Source of the DNA: CAVTLG01 sp963735495
Lineage (GTDB): Bacteria; Chloroflexota; Ktedonobacteria; Ktedonobacterales; Ktedonobacteraceae
Direction: 5' to 3'
Assembly (NCBI GenBank): GCA_963735495.1
Contig: CAVTLG010000006.1
Span: 248,001 to 312,000 of the forward strand
Length of the DNA: 64,000 nucleotides
Shown here: positions 8,911-18,217 of the stretch, piece by piece
How the letters are laid out: each line of letters opens with the position of its first letter
Numbering within the stretch: the first letter of the stretch is position 1
Translations under genes and position numbers: made by a program
Notes under the pieces: generated by a model
The model's database searches: none
Told to the model about the DNA's origin: nothing
The model's input: only the letters and a program-made list of their open reading frames with translations

Positions 8911-11862
8911 ATGAAGATAAAAAACATGAGTGGTAGGATTAAAATGAGTAATAAAAGTAAATATTTTATAATCCTAACAAATAAATCACTTTCTGCACTG
9001 GATAAGGTAAAAAAACGTCGTAGCATGCCTATAACTTCCGCTGAAGTGCAGGAAATCAACGAAGCTGTGGCAGTAAAGTCACGTGTAGAATTGCCGAAGC
9101 AAGTCTGTGAACAGATACGACCACCTCAAGGTCACATAAAGAGTGGGAAAAGTTCTCTTGAGCTAGTCCGTACCCTTGTCAAAAGCTCCGGTATTTATGC
9201 TCTCTCATCGATGACTTCACCGCTTGTTTCACTGCTACTGCTGCCATATCTGACTCATGCGCTATCTCATGCCGATTATGGAGCTTTAGCAGTATTAGAT
9301 ACTTTGATATATTTACTATCGAGTATTACTATATTTGGTGTGGATGCAGTTTTTTCGGCTATCTATGCTCAAGATTGTAGAACCAGGAGAGAAAAACGAT
9401 ATGCACTCTCCACACTGGCCTTGCTTTTGTTTTTCATGATCATGCCGATTGCATTGGTCGGCATGATGGTTGCTCCCAGATTATCCTTATTACTCCTAAA
9501 TAGTACCTCGTATAGTACTGCGATTGACCTCACTGTTTTTCTGGTGGTGTTGCAGAACCTGACCACGCCAGGTCTGATGTGGATGCGGGTAGAGGGTCGT
9601 GCGGTGTCTTACTCAATTGTCTCTATTGCTAATTGTTTGCTCATGGCAGGAGCTACGGTGCTGCTCGTAGGAGTGTTCCATAGAGGCATTCTAGGAGCGT
9701 TGGTTGCCATGGGTATTGGAAACGCGGCTATTGTTGTTGGCACCTTACCACTCATTTTTCTCCACACAGGTTTTCGCTTGCGCTTCACTATGGTCGTCAA
9801 TATGTTGATGCTTGGCGTTCCCTATGCAATGAATGCTATGACGATGTGGCTGCTGCAATTATCCGATCGCTACCTGTTAGCTCATTTTGTGTCTCTCTCC
9901 GCTGCTGCTAACTACACCATCGCCTATAGCCTGGGTGGAGGAGTGGGCTTCCTCATTACGAGGCCATTTTCCATGGCCTGGTGGGTTTTGATTTACCCCA
10001 TTGCGCGACGAGACGATGCTGCGCATCTGTTCAAATTGATCTTTCGCTGGTATAGCTTCTTTCTCCTTTTTGCGACGCTGAGTGTGTCGCTGTTGGGAGT
10101 GAGTGTTCTTGACTTCCTATTCCCTGCGTCATACCGCGGGCAGTCACTGATTATTTCAGCTATTGCCCTCGCCACTGTGTTCAATAGTTTTTTTATCGTG
10201 TTTAATCTAGGCATGACATTGCGACGCAAAACATGGCTGGCTTTTATTGCTCTTCTTTTCTCTGCGTTGCTCAACTTCGGAATAAATCTTTTTCTTATTC
10301 CTCTCGATGGTGCAATGGGTGCGGCTATTGCTACGTTAGTGGCTTATATCGTGCTGGCATTGGTAAGTTATGTGTTCAACCAGATCATGTATCCTGTGCC
10401 ATTCGAGGTAGGCCTCGTCATGCTTGCTCTGGGAATAGGCATCGTGCTCTACGTTGGAGATACTCGCTTTGTTCAAGGGCAGAGCCCCATCGCCATTTGG
10501 AGTATTCATTGTGGTCTGTTATTGCTCTATGGAAGTATTCTCGCTGGGTTGGGGATATTACCACGAGATAGAAAAAAAGCTGTTAAAGGAATAGTAGAGG
10601 AGGTTTCTAGAATGAAAACGAGTCCGGCTGTGAAATCACCCGTGACAGGAGATTCGTTCTCTGCCAGAACACCTATCAAGGTTTGTATGCTTTTAATGGA
10701 AAGGGTGAGAGTCGATCCTCGCGTATTACGTGATGCAACTGCGCTGATAGAAGAGGGATTTGCCGTTACGATTGTTGATGTTGAACGCGATCGTGTACAG
10801 TCGCCTGAGGAAATTATTCATGGTGTGCATGTAAAGCATCTTTTTATACCGGGGCTTTTTGTTTCACCACGCTTCAAACCTTGGTTCTTTGTGAAACTGT
10901 CGTTCATGACCATATATAGCGTTATTCAATTAGTAAAGATGCGGGCAGATATCTACCATGCACATGTGGAACATACCTTGCCTGCATGTTATCTTGCCAC
11001 ACGTTTGCTCCGCAGGCCTCTCATTTTTGATGCTCCCGATCTTACTTTGTCAGACCCAAAGATTTTGCGATGGCGTAGATTGAGGGCGCTTTCGATACGT
11101 TTCCTCGCGTATATGGTGTCCCGCTGTTCAGCGGTCATCACTGCCTCCCCTCACTATGTTGCAGAACTACGAACGCTTTACCATGCTTCGAAGGTAACAG
11201 TGGTTCGTAATGTACCACTCTATAAAACCGTCTCTCACAGTGATCGCTTGCGTCAGCACTTGGAGCTTGGCCCAGAAGTGCGTATTGCCCTCTACCAGGG
11301 ATATATTCAGGCAAACCGAGAATTGGAGAGACTAGTACTTGCGGCGAAATACCTTGAGCCCAATATCGTGATTGTGATCATGGGTGGAGCTGTCGAGCCT
11401 GTGTATTCTCAACTGGTTGCGCTCATCGCTCGTGAACGAGTGGCTGATCGCGTCAAACTTTTGCCTGCGGTACCCTATACAGAACTTTTAGACTGGACTG
11501 CCTCGGCAGACATTGGCCTAACGATTTTCCCGCCAGACTACTCACTCAGTATTCGGTTTACGCTACCCAATAAACTTTTTGAGTATCTCATGGCAGGTCG
11601 ACCAGTACTCAGCACGCAACTAGATGCTATTGCAGAGGTCATCAAGGCATATGATGTTGGGTGTATTGTGCCTTCGGTTGCTCCATCAGCTATTGGGACT
11701 GCAATCAACGGGATGTTGGCAGATACTACGGCTCTTGCCCGTATGCATAGGAATGCATTGGACGTTGCCCGACAGGAATTCTCTTGGGAAAAAGAGCGTC
11801 ATGCCCTTCTCGATGTCTATTATCGTTGTCTGGGTAGTACAAGGGAGGAGACAATGTCATGA
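8911..11862 (+). CDS. Wzx-type flippase continuous with a GT4 glycosyltransferase
   Basis: A single open frame of 983 residues. Residues about 80-550 are a polysaccharide flippase of the MATE/Wzx class with 12-14 membrane helices (for example SSMTSPLVSLLLLPYLTHAL). Residues 568-983 are a complete GT4 glycosyltransferase beginning MKTSPAVKSPV and containing ADIGLTIFPPDYSLSIRF and PNKLFEYLMAGRPVLS. The GT part is about 30-40% similar by eye to the two downstream transferases, which are separate genes of almost the same length. A strong internal ribosome site (AGAGGAGG, 10596-10603) stands 8 nt before the in-frame ATG at 10612, so the transferase may also be made on its own. The simplest origin is loss of the stop codon between two adjacent genes. 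The N-terminal 80 residues are polar and the true start may be further in. Confidence 0.85.
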   Translation: MKIKNMSGRIKMSNKSKYFIILTNKSLSALDKVKKRRSMPITSAEVQEINEAVAVKSRVELPKQVCEQIRPPQGHIKSGKSSLELVRTLVKSSGIYALSSMTSPLVSLLLLPYLTHALSHADYGALAVLDTLIYLLSSITIFGVDAVFSAIYAQDCRTRREKRYALSTLALLLFFMIMPIALVGMMVAPRLSLLLLNSTSYSTAIDLTVFLVVLQNLTTPGLMWMRVEGRAVSYSIVSIANCLLMAGATVLLVGVFHRGILGALVAMGIGNAAIVVGTLPLIFLHTGFRLRFTMVVNMLMLGVPYAMNAMTMWLLQLSDRYLLAHFVSLSAAANYTIAYSLGGGVGFLITRPFSMAWWVLIYPIARRDDAAHLFKLIFRWYSFFLLFATLSVSLLGVSVLDFLFPASYRGQSLIISAIALATVFNSFFIVFNLGMTLRRKTWLAFIALLFSALLNFGINLFLIPLDGAMGAAIATLVAYIVLALVSYVFNQIMYPVPFEVGLVMLALGIGIVLYVGDTRFVQGQSPIAIWSIHCGLLLLYGSILAGLGILPRDRKKAVKGIVEEVSRMKTSPAVKSPVTGDSFSARTPIKVCMLLMERVRVDPRVLRDATALIEEGFAVTIVDVERDRVQSPEEIIHGVHVKHLFIPGLFVSPRFKPWFFVKLSFMTIYSVIQLVKMRADIYHAHVEHTLPACYLATRLLRRPLIFDAPDLTLSDPKILRWRRLRALSIRFLAYMVSRCSAVITASPHYVAELRTLYHASKVTVVRNVPLYKTVSHSDRLRQHLELGPEVRIALYQGYIQANRELERLVLAAKYLEPNIVIVIMGGAVEPVYSQLVALIARERVADRVKLLPAVPYTELLDWTASADIGLTIFPPDYSLSIRFTLPNKLFEYLMAGRPVLSTQLDAIAEVIKAYDVGCIVPSVAPSAIGTAINGMLADTTALARMHRNALDVARQEFSWEKERHALLDVYYRCLGSTREETMS
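10596..10603 (+). promoter_or_regulatory. Internal ribosome binding site inside the flippase-transferase frame
   Basis: AGAGGAGG is 8 nt upstream of the in-frame ATG at 10612, which matches the N-terminus expected for a free-standing GT4 enzyme. It suggests a second, shorter product from this frame. Confidence 0.6.
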
Positions 11863-13136
11863 GTACGTCCCCTGCAATAAATGAACCGGAAGGAACGGGC
11901 GATCTCTTGTTGAATAAACCGGTCAAGGTATGCCTGCATGTTGTACGGGATGTGACTGGAGATGTGCGTGCGATGCGTACTATCACCGCACTCGCTGATG
12001 CAGGCTGTACAGTAACTATTGTGGATATTTCCGATGCACAGGGGCAGCAAAAGAGTAATGCGTGTGTATTGAGGAGTGCTACCCAGCTATCGCATCTTCA
12101 CTTCTACCACATATCCGTCTCTCGGGAATTTAGCCAGACACGCTTCGCGCATGGGACTCTTGCTAAGGCGCTGTGTATATTTGTGCAGAGTAGTATATCC
12201 GTCGTAAGGCAGCAGGTGGATATCTATCATGCCAGTGAGGTAACAGCCCTTCCTGCATGCTATCTGGCGGCCTGGCTTCGCCGCAAGCCACTCATCTTTG
12301 ATGCCTATGAACTACCACTCTATGACAAACCCGTATCCGAGCTAAACTATAGCCGTCGCCTATTACGGAGCCTGTTCAAGATCTTCCTGCGCATAGCGCT
12401 ACCGCGCTGTGCCGCAGTAATAGCTGTCTCACCACTTATTGTAGCAGAGCTTCAGAAAACGTATCATCTACAGCGGGTAGTCTTGATACGCAATGTTCCT
12501 GCTTATCGCAGTGTACGCAAGACAGATCAACTGAGAGCATTTCTCAAGCTTCCTTCACAGGTACGGATTGCTCTCTATCAAGGAGCTTTGACACCGGAGC
12601 GTTCATTAGATAAGCTCATTTATGCAGCGAAGTTTCTAGAACAAAATATGGTCATTGTCTTGATGGGGCCTGGAACCAGAGAAACAGTAGCGCCACTTGA
12701 GGCCCTTATCCAGAGTGAAGGAGTGGCTGATCGCGTCAAGATCCTTCCAGCCGTACCCTATGAAGAGTTGTTAGATTGGACAGCATCGGCAGATATCGGC
12801 TTAATCATTTTTTCGCCAACGTATTCACTCAGCATTCAGATGTGCCTACCCAATAAACTCTTTGAGTATCTGATGGCTGGCTTGCCCATTCTTTCATCGC
12901 CACTGAGCGCAATAACAGAGATTGTGGAGGAATATCATCTAGGGCAGATTGTCCAATCTCTGGATCCAACTGACATTGGTTTGGCCGTGAATACTATGCT
13001 CAAGGATAACGAGATGCTTGCACATATGCATGCCAATACGCGTACTGCCGCACATATATTCTGTTGGGGAAAAGAACACCATGTGCTGCTTCAGCTTTAT
13101 CAGGATGTTTTGGAAATGTATGAAAAGAAAATTTAA
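11859..13136 (+). CDS. GT4 family glycosyltransferase
   Basis: A 425-residue GT-B enzyme, paralogous to the C-terminal half of the preceding fusion and to the next gene. The acceptor-domain motif DIYHASEVTALPACYLAA and the donor-domain block ADIGLIIFSPTYSLSIQM / NKLFEYLMAGLPIL are intact. The ATG overlaps the preceding stop (ATGA), indicating translational coupling. Bases 12567-12893 are nearly identical to 13798-14124 in the next gene, while the flanks differ strongly. This points to recent gene conversion or a partial duplication. Confidence 0.88.
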   Translation: MSTSPAINEPEGTGDLLLNKPVKVCLHVVRDVTGDVRAMRTITALADAGCTVTIVDISDAQGQQKSNACVLRSATQLSHLHFYHISVSREFSQTRFAHGTLAKALCIFVQSSISVVRQQVDIYHASEVTALPACYLAAWLRRKPLIFDAYELPLYDKPVSELNYSRRLLRSLFKIFLRIALPRCAAVIAVSPLIVAELQKTYHLQRVVLIRNVPAYRSVRKTDQLRAFLKLPSQVRIALYQGALTPERSLDKLIYAAKFLEQNMVIVLMGPGTRETVAPLEALIQSEGVADRVKILPAVPYEELLDWTASADIGLIIFSPTYSLSIQMCLPNKLFEYLMAGLPILSSPLSAITEIVEEYHLGQIVQSLDPTDIGLAVNTMLKDNEMLAHMHANTRTAAHIFCWGKEHHVLLQLYQDVLEMYEKKI

Positions 13137-14349
13137 CGTTGGCTTCATCGAGGCAAGGAGATCGCATTTCCCACAAGGCCCTCAGCGTATCTGTATGCAT
13201 GTTTTGACCAAAGCTCGGACTGATGTGAGAGTAATGCGTGAGGCTAAAGCTCTCATAGAAGCTGGATATGCAGTTACGATTGTTGACGTTGAAACTGACA
13301 GTATGCAGTTCCTTGAAGAGCGTATAAGCGGTGTGCATATAAAGCACATTTTTATGCCCAGGTCTTTTACTTCTGTGCGCCGATGGTCTTTTGTAAGAGC
13401 AGCTCGAATAGTTGTTTGCGGCACATTTCGGCTGATATGTACACCAGCAGATTTTTACCATGCGCATGATGAATCGGCTCTACTCGCATGTTATATTGCA
13501 GCGTGCTTTCATCGCAAGCCTCTCATCTTTGATGCACATGAGCTACCTTTATTGCAATGGCCTTTATCTGAGATGAGCGTAAGCCGACGTTGCCTTCAAA
13601 AATTGTTAACGATCTTTCTGCGAATGGTCATACCTTACTGCACCAAAGTCATTACAGTTTCTCCACCTATTGGACAGGAACTTTGTAAGCGTTACCATCT
13701 TCCAGAAGTTGTACTCGTTCGTAATATTCCCTTGCATCGAGTCGTTCCCAAAAGCGATCGACTTCGGCAATATCTGGGAGTGAGCCCAAATGCTTGTATT
13801 GCTCTCTATCAAGGAGCTTTGACACCGGAGCGTTCATTGGATAAGCTCATTTGTGCAGCGAAGTTCCTAGAACAAGATATGGTCATTGTTTTGATGGGAC
13901 CTGGAAGCAGAGAAACAGTAGCGCCGCTTGAGGCCCTTATCCAGAGTGAAGGAGTGGCTGATCGCGTCAAGATCCTTCCAGCCGTACCCTATGAAGAGTT
14001 GTTAGATTGGACGGCATCGGCAGATATCGGTTTAATCATTTTTTCGCCAACGTATTCGCTCAGCATTCAGATGTGCCTGCCCAATAAACTCTTTGAGTAT
14101 CTGATGGCTGGCTTGCCCATTCTTGCCTCATCGCTGGATGCTGTTTCAGATATTATCAAAACATATGATGTTGGACAGATTGTGCCCTCGCTTGCACCGC
14201 GTGATATTGCCACTGCGATCAATAAAATGCTCGCAGATCGAGATGCTCTTGCACTCATGAGACGGAACGCTCTCGATGCATCGAAAAATGATCTACGTTG
14301 GGAAGAGGAAAGCCGACAGCTCATTCAGCTTTATCAAACCATGCTGTAA
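13120..14349 (+). CDS. GT4 family glycosyltransferase, third tandem paralogue
   Basis: About 409 residues from the ATG at 13120 (MKRKFNVGFIEARR). This start overlaps the end of the previous gene by 17 nt and fits the family's usual length. A longer frame from 13018 would overlap by 119 nt and adds unrelated residues. The acceptor motif DFYHAHDESALLACYIAA and the donor block shared with its neighbour are intact. It is the last gene of the polysaccharide operon and is followed by a strong hairpin at 14402-14450. Confidence 0.87.
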   Translation: MKRKFNVGFIEARRSHFPQGPQRICMHVLTKARTDVRVMREAKALIEAGYAVTIVDVETDSMQFLEERISGVHIKHIFMPRSFTSVRRWSFVRAARIVVCGTFRLICTPADFYHAHDESALLACYIAACFHRKPLIFDAHELPLLQWPLSEMSVSRRCLQKLLTIFLRMVIPYCTKVITVSPPIGQELCKRYHLPEVVLVRNIPLHRVVPKSDRLRQYLGVSPNACIALYQGALTPERSLDKLICAAKFLEQDMVIVLMGPGSRETVAPLEALIQSEGVADRVKILPAVPYEELLDWTASADIGLIIFSPTYSLSIQMCLPNKLFEYLMAGLPILASSLDAVSDIIKTYDVGQIVPSLAPRDIATAINKMLADRDALALMRRNALDASKNDLRWEEESRQLIQLYQTML

Positions 14350-14401
14350 AAACCAGAGGAGTAAGATATTTATCTCTGTTATAATATATTAACTGAAAAA
14401 T

Positions 14402-14450
14402 AGATTCTCATCGCTATTTCTTGTTGCACCGGAAATATCGATGAGAATCT
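14402..14450. terminator. Strong hairpin after the polysaccharide operon
   Basis: AGATTCTCATCG and CGATGAGAATCT form a perfect 12-bp stem, extended inward by ATTTC/GAAAT, about 50 nt after the last stop. A-rich sequence on the left and AT-rich sequence on the right make a bidirectional terminator plausible, but there is no clean T run. Confidence 0.5.
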
Positions 14451-14495
14451 TGATATCTAATTTATAATTTAAATCATGTTTCGCACCTCGCATTT

Positions 14496-14651
14496 CCTCA
14501 TGGGAAATCTTACCCGATCGTGAGATACTCACGTGCATTCCCCTCATATGTTTCTTGGTCTGCTGCAAGCTCTCCGTATGCATCGAGCGTGTTCTGAATA
14601 CGATCAATAGGTTGGCCTCGTTTGCTCTGAGGAGTAAGATGTCTCATGAGG
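14496..14651. repeat. MITE-like unit A (about 156 bp)
   Basis: The ends are inverted versions of one sequence: CCTCATGGGAAATCTTAC on the left and, read in reverse, CCTCATGAGACATCTTAC on the right. The interior shares GCTGCAAG, TTGG and other blocks with unit B in the same order. There is no coding capacity. Confidence 0.5.
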
Positions 14652-14668
14652 CAAGCGGGGCGCATTGC

Positions 14669-14809
14669 GTCACGAGACATCTTACCCGTCGGTAAGCTTC
14701 TCCTCACTTCTTTTGTGTTTGCTGCAAGATCCCTGTAGGTGTTGTGCCAGGGGTGAAACGACTCATCGGTTGGTTCCTCTTGCAGACTCGAGTAAGATGT
14801 CTCATGAAG
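14669..14809. repeat. MITE-like unit B (about 141 bp)
   Basis: The left end GTCACGAGACATCTTAC and the reversed right end CTTCATGAGACATCTTAC match each other and the ends of unit A. It lies 18 bp after unit A in the same orientation. Together they form a diverged direct repeat of period about 172 bp. Confidence 0.5.
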
Positions 14810-15803
14810 CAAGTGGCGGGATGGAGGTTGTGGCTCTCTCATCAGGAAGGTCCTCTCGGAAACTCCTTCTGTGTTTGGTGTTGGGAGTGGTGGCATGGCG
14901 TTGAAGTTTCCTTGGGAGGGTCATGAGTCCCAGAACCCATAAAGAGTGGGTTATGCATGTGCTGCTTTCCCCTTTTCACCACAGTTAATGGGATACGCCT
15001 GTTCTGAGGAGAGGAAGTGGTATTCCTATAGCCATAGGATAGAGGGAAGATGCGCCCATTGCCAGGAGAGGTCTGTTGTGGATGGCGCGTGCCTTTCTAT
15101 TGGCCTGCAGAAGTGTCTGATCAGAACGTGGCCAGTAATCATCGCATCAGAGAGGAGGAGCCAGAGCAGGAGCATAAATCGTAGGGGTGGACAACGAGCA
15201 GAACCCTGGCCAATGCGTGATGATGAAAAGAAGTACTGTTTCACCGTGCTTTCCTCCCACTGAGAGACAGTGCCATATGGCTCGCTCTTGCTGCTGTCAT
15301 TGTAAATCTCCTCCTTATAATATATATACCTATCGCAATGAGAAGCCGTTTGTGGTGATAGAGGCTTCTGCAGCCAGTCCATGATCCATTTGGAACCACA
15401 AGTATACTATAAGGGAAAAAGGAAAAGCTTTTCTTATAGTAAGAAACGATGGGGGCAGGATGTTTCTCTTGCACTTTCTCAAGAGATCAGGTATAGTGCT
15501 TCTAGAGTCCTCTGAGGTAAGATCATACTGCCTACAGAGGCTTAGAACATATCTATTCATTGAGTGGAAAAAACCTTGGGAAATATATTGCCTGAGTGAG
15601 GTAAGGTACCTCACGAAATAGGTTGCAAGGTGGAAAAGCTCAGGCATAAGAAATTTTGCCCGAGGAAATATATTCCCTAGTTTTTCTGAAAGCTCATGCA
15701 TAAGAATATTGAGAGTGCCAAAATTCTCGTGAAATATTCTGCCAATGAAGCTCATATGAGAATTGGCGTGCATGGATCAGCCTCTCAGGCTGATTTACAA
15801 CAA
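14810..15803. other. Gene-free stretch before the tRNA
   Basis: No frame here has a plausible ribosome site plus protein-like composition. The open frames on both strands overlap each other and look accidental. A small hairpin (GTGAGGTA/TACCTCAC, 15596-15614) is visible. It is probably decayed sequence between mobile remnants. Confidence 0.5.
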
Positions 15804-15872
15804 GCGGGCGCTGTTTTGGAGACAACCTGCCTTCCAAGCAGGCTGTCGCGAGTTCGAATCTCGTCTCCCGCT
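15804..15872 (+). tRNA. tRNA-Gly (TCC), slightly irregular
   Basis: The anticodon stem CCTGC/GCAGG with loop CTTCCAA gives anticodon TCC. The T arm GCGAG-TTCGAAT-CTCGT is standard. The acceptor GCGGGCG pairs with CTCCCGC with one C:T mismatch, and the D arm is short and weakly paired (GTT/AAC). No CCA is encoded. It may be functional or a degenerating copy. Confidence 0.72.
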
Positions 15873-15909
15873 TTTCTCTGATGATCGTCTCTCTCAATCG
15901 GCTTGTAGC

Positions 15910-15929
15910 GCCAATTCGTAGGAATTGGC
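15910..15929. repeat. Perfect 8-bp hairpin after the tRNA
   Basis: GCCAATTC-GTAG-GAATTGGC, 38 nt after the tRNA. No T run follows directly, so it is a processing or termination structure only by inference. Confidence 0.35.
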
Positions 15930-16010
15930 AGATGAGCGGTGACAGAAAGGCGATTTTTGTTTGTATCAAACAGGCTTCAGCGACATCCTGCCCCATCAGG
16001 GCCTTCCTCT

Positions 16011-16169
16011 TTCATCACGAAAGATCTTCCCCTTTCCCCGTTGGAAAAGCAACCTGATGTTGTTCCTCTTGAAAGGACCGAGACCAGGTGGGATCGTCTT
16101 TCAGACCCCTTTGCCTTCTGCAGGGAAGCCCTGCTTCCATCTTACCGCCGGGTAAGATTTTTCGTGATG
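16011..16169. repeat. MITE-like unit C (about 159 bp)
   Basis: The left end TCATCACGAAAGATCTTCCC and the reversed right end GCATCACGAAAAATCTTACC match closely and resemble the ends of units A and B (core ATCTTAC). The right side contains a further palindrome, ATCTTACCGCCGGGTAAGAT. Confidence 0.4.
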
Positions 16170-16270
16170 CAATGCGTGCGGTAGTATCCAAATTCGGAGA
16201 CTGTTCAGCAAAAATAACTGCGGAATGCTGGTTTCTGCTTCAATTCCCATATTCTAGGTTTTCTCTTTTG

Positions 16271-17137
16271 CTACCGTTTACGGTTTTTCTTTTTTGATTG
16301 TTGCGTAATCGTCCGTCTGATTTTCTTCTGAGAGCCAGGTTTTTTGTGGCTTTTGGAAGCGGATCGCAGATACTGCGTATTCCTGTCGCGACGGAAATCG
16401 AGAGGGGAAGGAGGTCGTCGTCGTGCTGCGCGGCGCAGTTCGGCTTCCTCTTCGGTGATCAAGCCGAACTTGGATTGCACAAACTCCCAGTCACCGGCGG
16501 CCATATAGTCAACACTCCCAGTCGCAAAAGCTCGTTCTATCAAAGGAAGCGCTTCCTGGGCTTTGAGCTGTGTCAGTGCAGAAACGAACCAGCCATTTAA
16601 ATCGTAGTCGTTCTCCTCGAATGTTGGAAGGTGCTCCATACGCTCCATCTGTTCCATCAGAAGTGTCACAGCAACTGGACGCGTTTCCGGTGAGTTTGTG
16701 GCAATTTTCTGGACCGCTTCAACTGCAGTGATGCGCCCCCAGTGGTTATGCAACGGATCAGCAATGTAGGCGTTGAGCGCGGGCAATGCAGCAGGGCCGA
16801 TCAGGGCGTAGACCGCTGGCAATTCTTCCAATGCCCAGTCGTTGTCATCGTCAATGTCAAAGACAGAAAGGAGGTGTTCGGCTGCTGCCATAGCTTCAGC
16901 ACGCAGTTCGCCCAAAGCGCGCCAGGCATGGATAGGTGCCCAACCAGCAAGATCCTCTCGGTCAGGAGCAAGCAGCGTGGTGTCAGTGACCATGCGAATC
17001 AAGTCTGGAACATGCTGTGGGCCAAGACCCAATGCGAGATAATCAGGCCAATCCGGGACATCTCCAATTTCAGGTTTGCCATAGGTCAGCAATTGATCGA
17101 TCGGTGGGGAATAGCTGGATGTTCCCATTTTCTCCAT
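16271..17137 (-). CDS. DUF1186-like repeat protein
   Basis: A 288-residue soluble protein. Its helical, HEAT-like repeats (for example WAPIHAWRALGELRAEAM and GRITAVEAVQKIA) and the acidic stretch DIDDDNDWALEELP fit the DUF1186 family, whose function is not known. The C-terminal 50 residues are strongly basic (Lys/Arg-rich) and may bind nucleic acid; this is inference. It is transcribed leftwards and has no operon partner. The SWIM fragment upstream on the same strand appears dead. Confidence 0.7.
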   Translation of the reverse strand: MEKMGTSSYSPPIDQLLTYGKPEIGDVPDWPDYLALGLGPQHVPDLIRMVTDTTLLAPDREDLAGWAPIHAWRALGELRAEAMAAAEHLLSVFDIDDDNDWALEELPAVYALIGPAALPALNAYIADPLHNHWGRITAVEAVQKIATNSPETRPVAVTLLMEQMERMEHLPTFEENDYDLNGWFVSALTQLKAQEALPLIERAFATGSVDYMAAGDWEFVQSKFGLITEEEAELRRAARRRPPSPLDFRRDRNTQYLRSASKSHKKPGSQKKIRRTITQQSKKKNRKR

Positions 17138-17188
17138 AAAAAATACCTCTACGTCTCCAATGTTGCAATCGTCTTCTCTACACGAGCA

Positions 17189-17473
17189 TCACAATTGAGA
17201 TGCCACGAGCGTGTTCTGGAATCCCTTGAGTGTGCGGTAGTGCTCACGTAATCGCACAAGATAGCGTTCCCATGCTTCTGGTTTGCCTATCTGCGCGAAA
17301 AGCGTGCGAATGCGGGGCAAATAACAGCAGGCTTGCTCGTAACTGGCGAGCTTGCGTTTTTCGATCAGGAAAGCGGTATATCCCTGATAAAAGTGCAAGA
17401 CCGCCTCTGGTAGGAGTGATTCAGCCGCTTCAGCATGTGAGTCCTTGTAAAATTGTCTTCGTCTCCGATTGAT
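17189..17473 (-). pseudogene. C-terminal fragment of a SWIM zinc-finger-type protein
   Basis: The frame is open for about 94 codons back to a TAA at 17474-17476 and has no plausible start. Its translation (HFYQGYTAFLIEKRKLASYE, YLPRIRTLFAQIGKPEAWER) resembles the extreme C-terminus of large SWIM-domain proteins, which end in helices rich in Y, R and L. The zinc-binding part is absent. I take it as a truncated remnant, with moderate certainty about the family. Confidence 0.5.
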
Positions 17474-17617
17474 TTATACTGCTCCCCGCGCTCTCCAAAT
17501 GCCTAGTTTTTCTTGGCGCTAGTGTAGCAGGTGACGCTAGAAATGTCGAGAGACACGGCCACGACCGGAAGGTGTCGACCTCACGAGCGTTTTGTCTCTC
17601 CTACACCTTCCACATGA

Positions 17618-18217
17618 TCACCAGAGTTCATAGAACTGATCAGTACCCAAGGTAGGAACGAGTACATGGGCCAAGGTGGCCACGAGTCCTGTTGGTATGT
17701 GCATCAGCTCTAACCAGCCGTCAATACTGCCTCGATAACACATTCGCTCAGCTCCGAATCGCCGTTGCTGTGGATCAAGGAGGGTGAAGCGCAAGACCGG
17801 CGTATAGTGGGCGTAACGGGCCTCTTCGGATCGCAACCGCTCAGCCATACCAGGGTCTGCCCTTCCAACCATTTGGAGATCGCTGAGCAATGTGTCGTAA
17901 TTGGGGCCAATTTGCTCGTAGATTTCGATGCGGTCATGCTTGACAGTGACTCGGTACTGGCGGGCTTGGGGGAGTTGCTTCACCTCTTTCTCGACGGCTG
18001 CCATCTCCTCTGGTAGGATCAATGCAGGGCGGTCTTTGACTAAAGAGACGACGCCATTGATACTCTCGCTGATTGTAAAGCCAGATGGCAATTCCGTGAC
18101 CGGTTCCCCTTGACCCTGGCCTGTGCGGCCAAAGTAATAGCGCGTCTTGCCCATCTTGGTCTGTCCTCTGTACAACGTATACACCTGACCTTTGCGATTG
18201 GTGTAGCTGATTGACAT
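17618..18217 (-). CDS. Hypothetical protein, 199 residues
   Basis: I do not recognise a named domain. The start is set at the ATG of MSISYTNRKGQVYTLYRG (18217). The frame extends further upstream but only with basic, unlikely sequence. The N-terminal part (NRKGxVYTLYxGxTKxGKTRYYFGR) looks like a small beta-rich fold. The middle has charged helices (EEMAAVEKEVKQLPQARQYR) and the end is hydrophobic. It stands between a truncated gene and a truncated recombinase, so it may be a survivor of a decaying island. Confidence 0.6.
   Translation of the reverse strand: MSISYTNRKGQVYTLYRGQTKMGKTRYYFGRTGQGQGEPVTELPSGFTISESINGVVSLVKDRPALILPEEMAAVEKEVKQLPQARQYRVTVKHDRIEIYEQIGPNYDTLLSDLQMVGRADPGMAERLRSEEARYAHYTPVLRFTLLDPQQRRFGAERMCYRGSIDGWLELMHIPTGLVATLAHVLVPTLGTDQFYELW

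Noticed and set aside
14500..15800. Several short open frames on both strands
   Set aside because: They overlap one another, lack ribosome sites, and coincide with repeat units and the tRNA. No protein-like pattern is seen.
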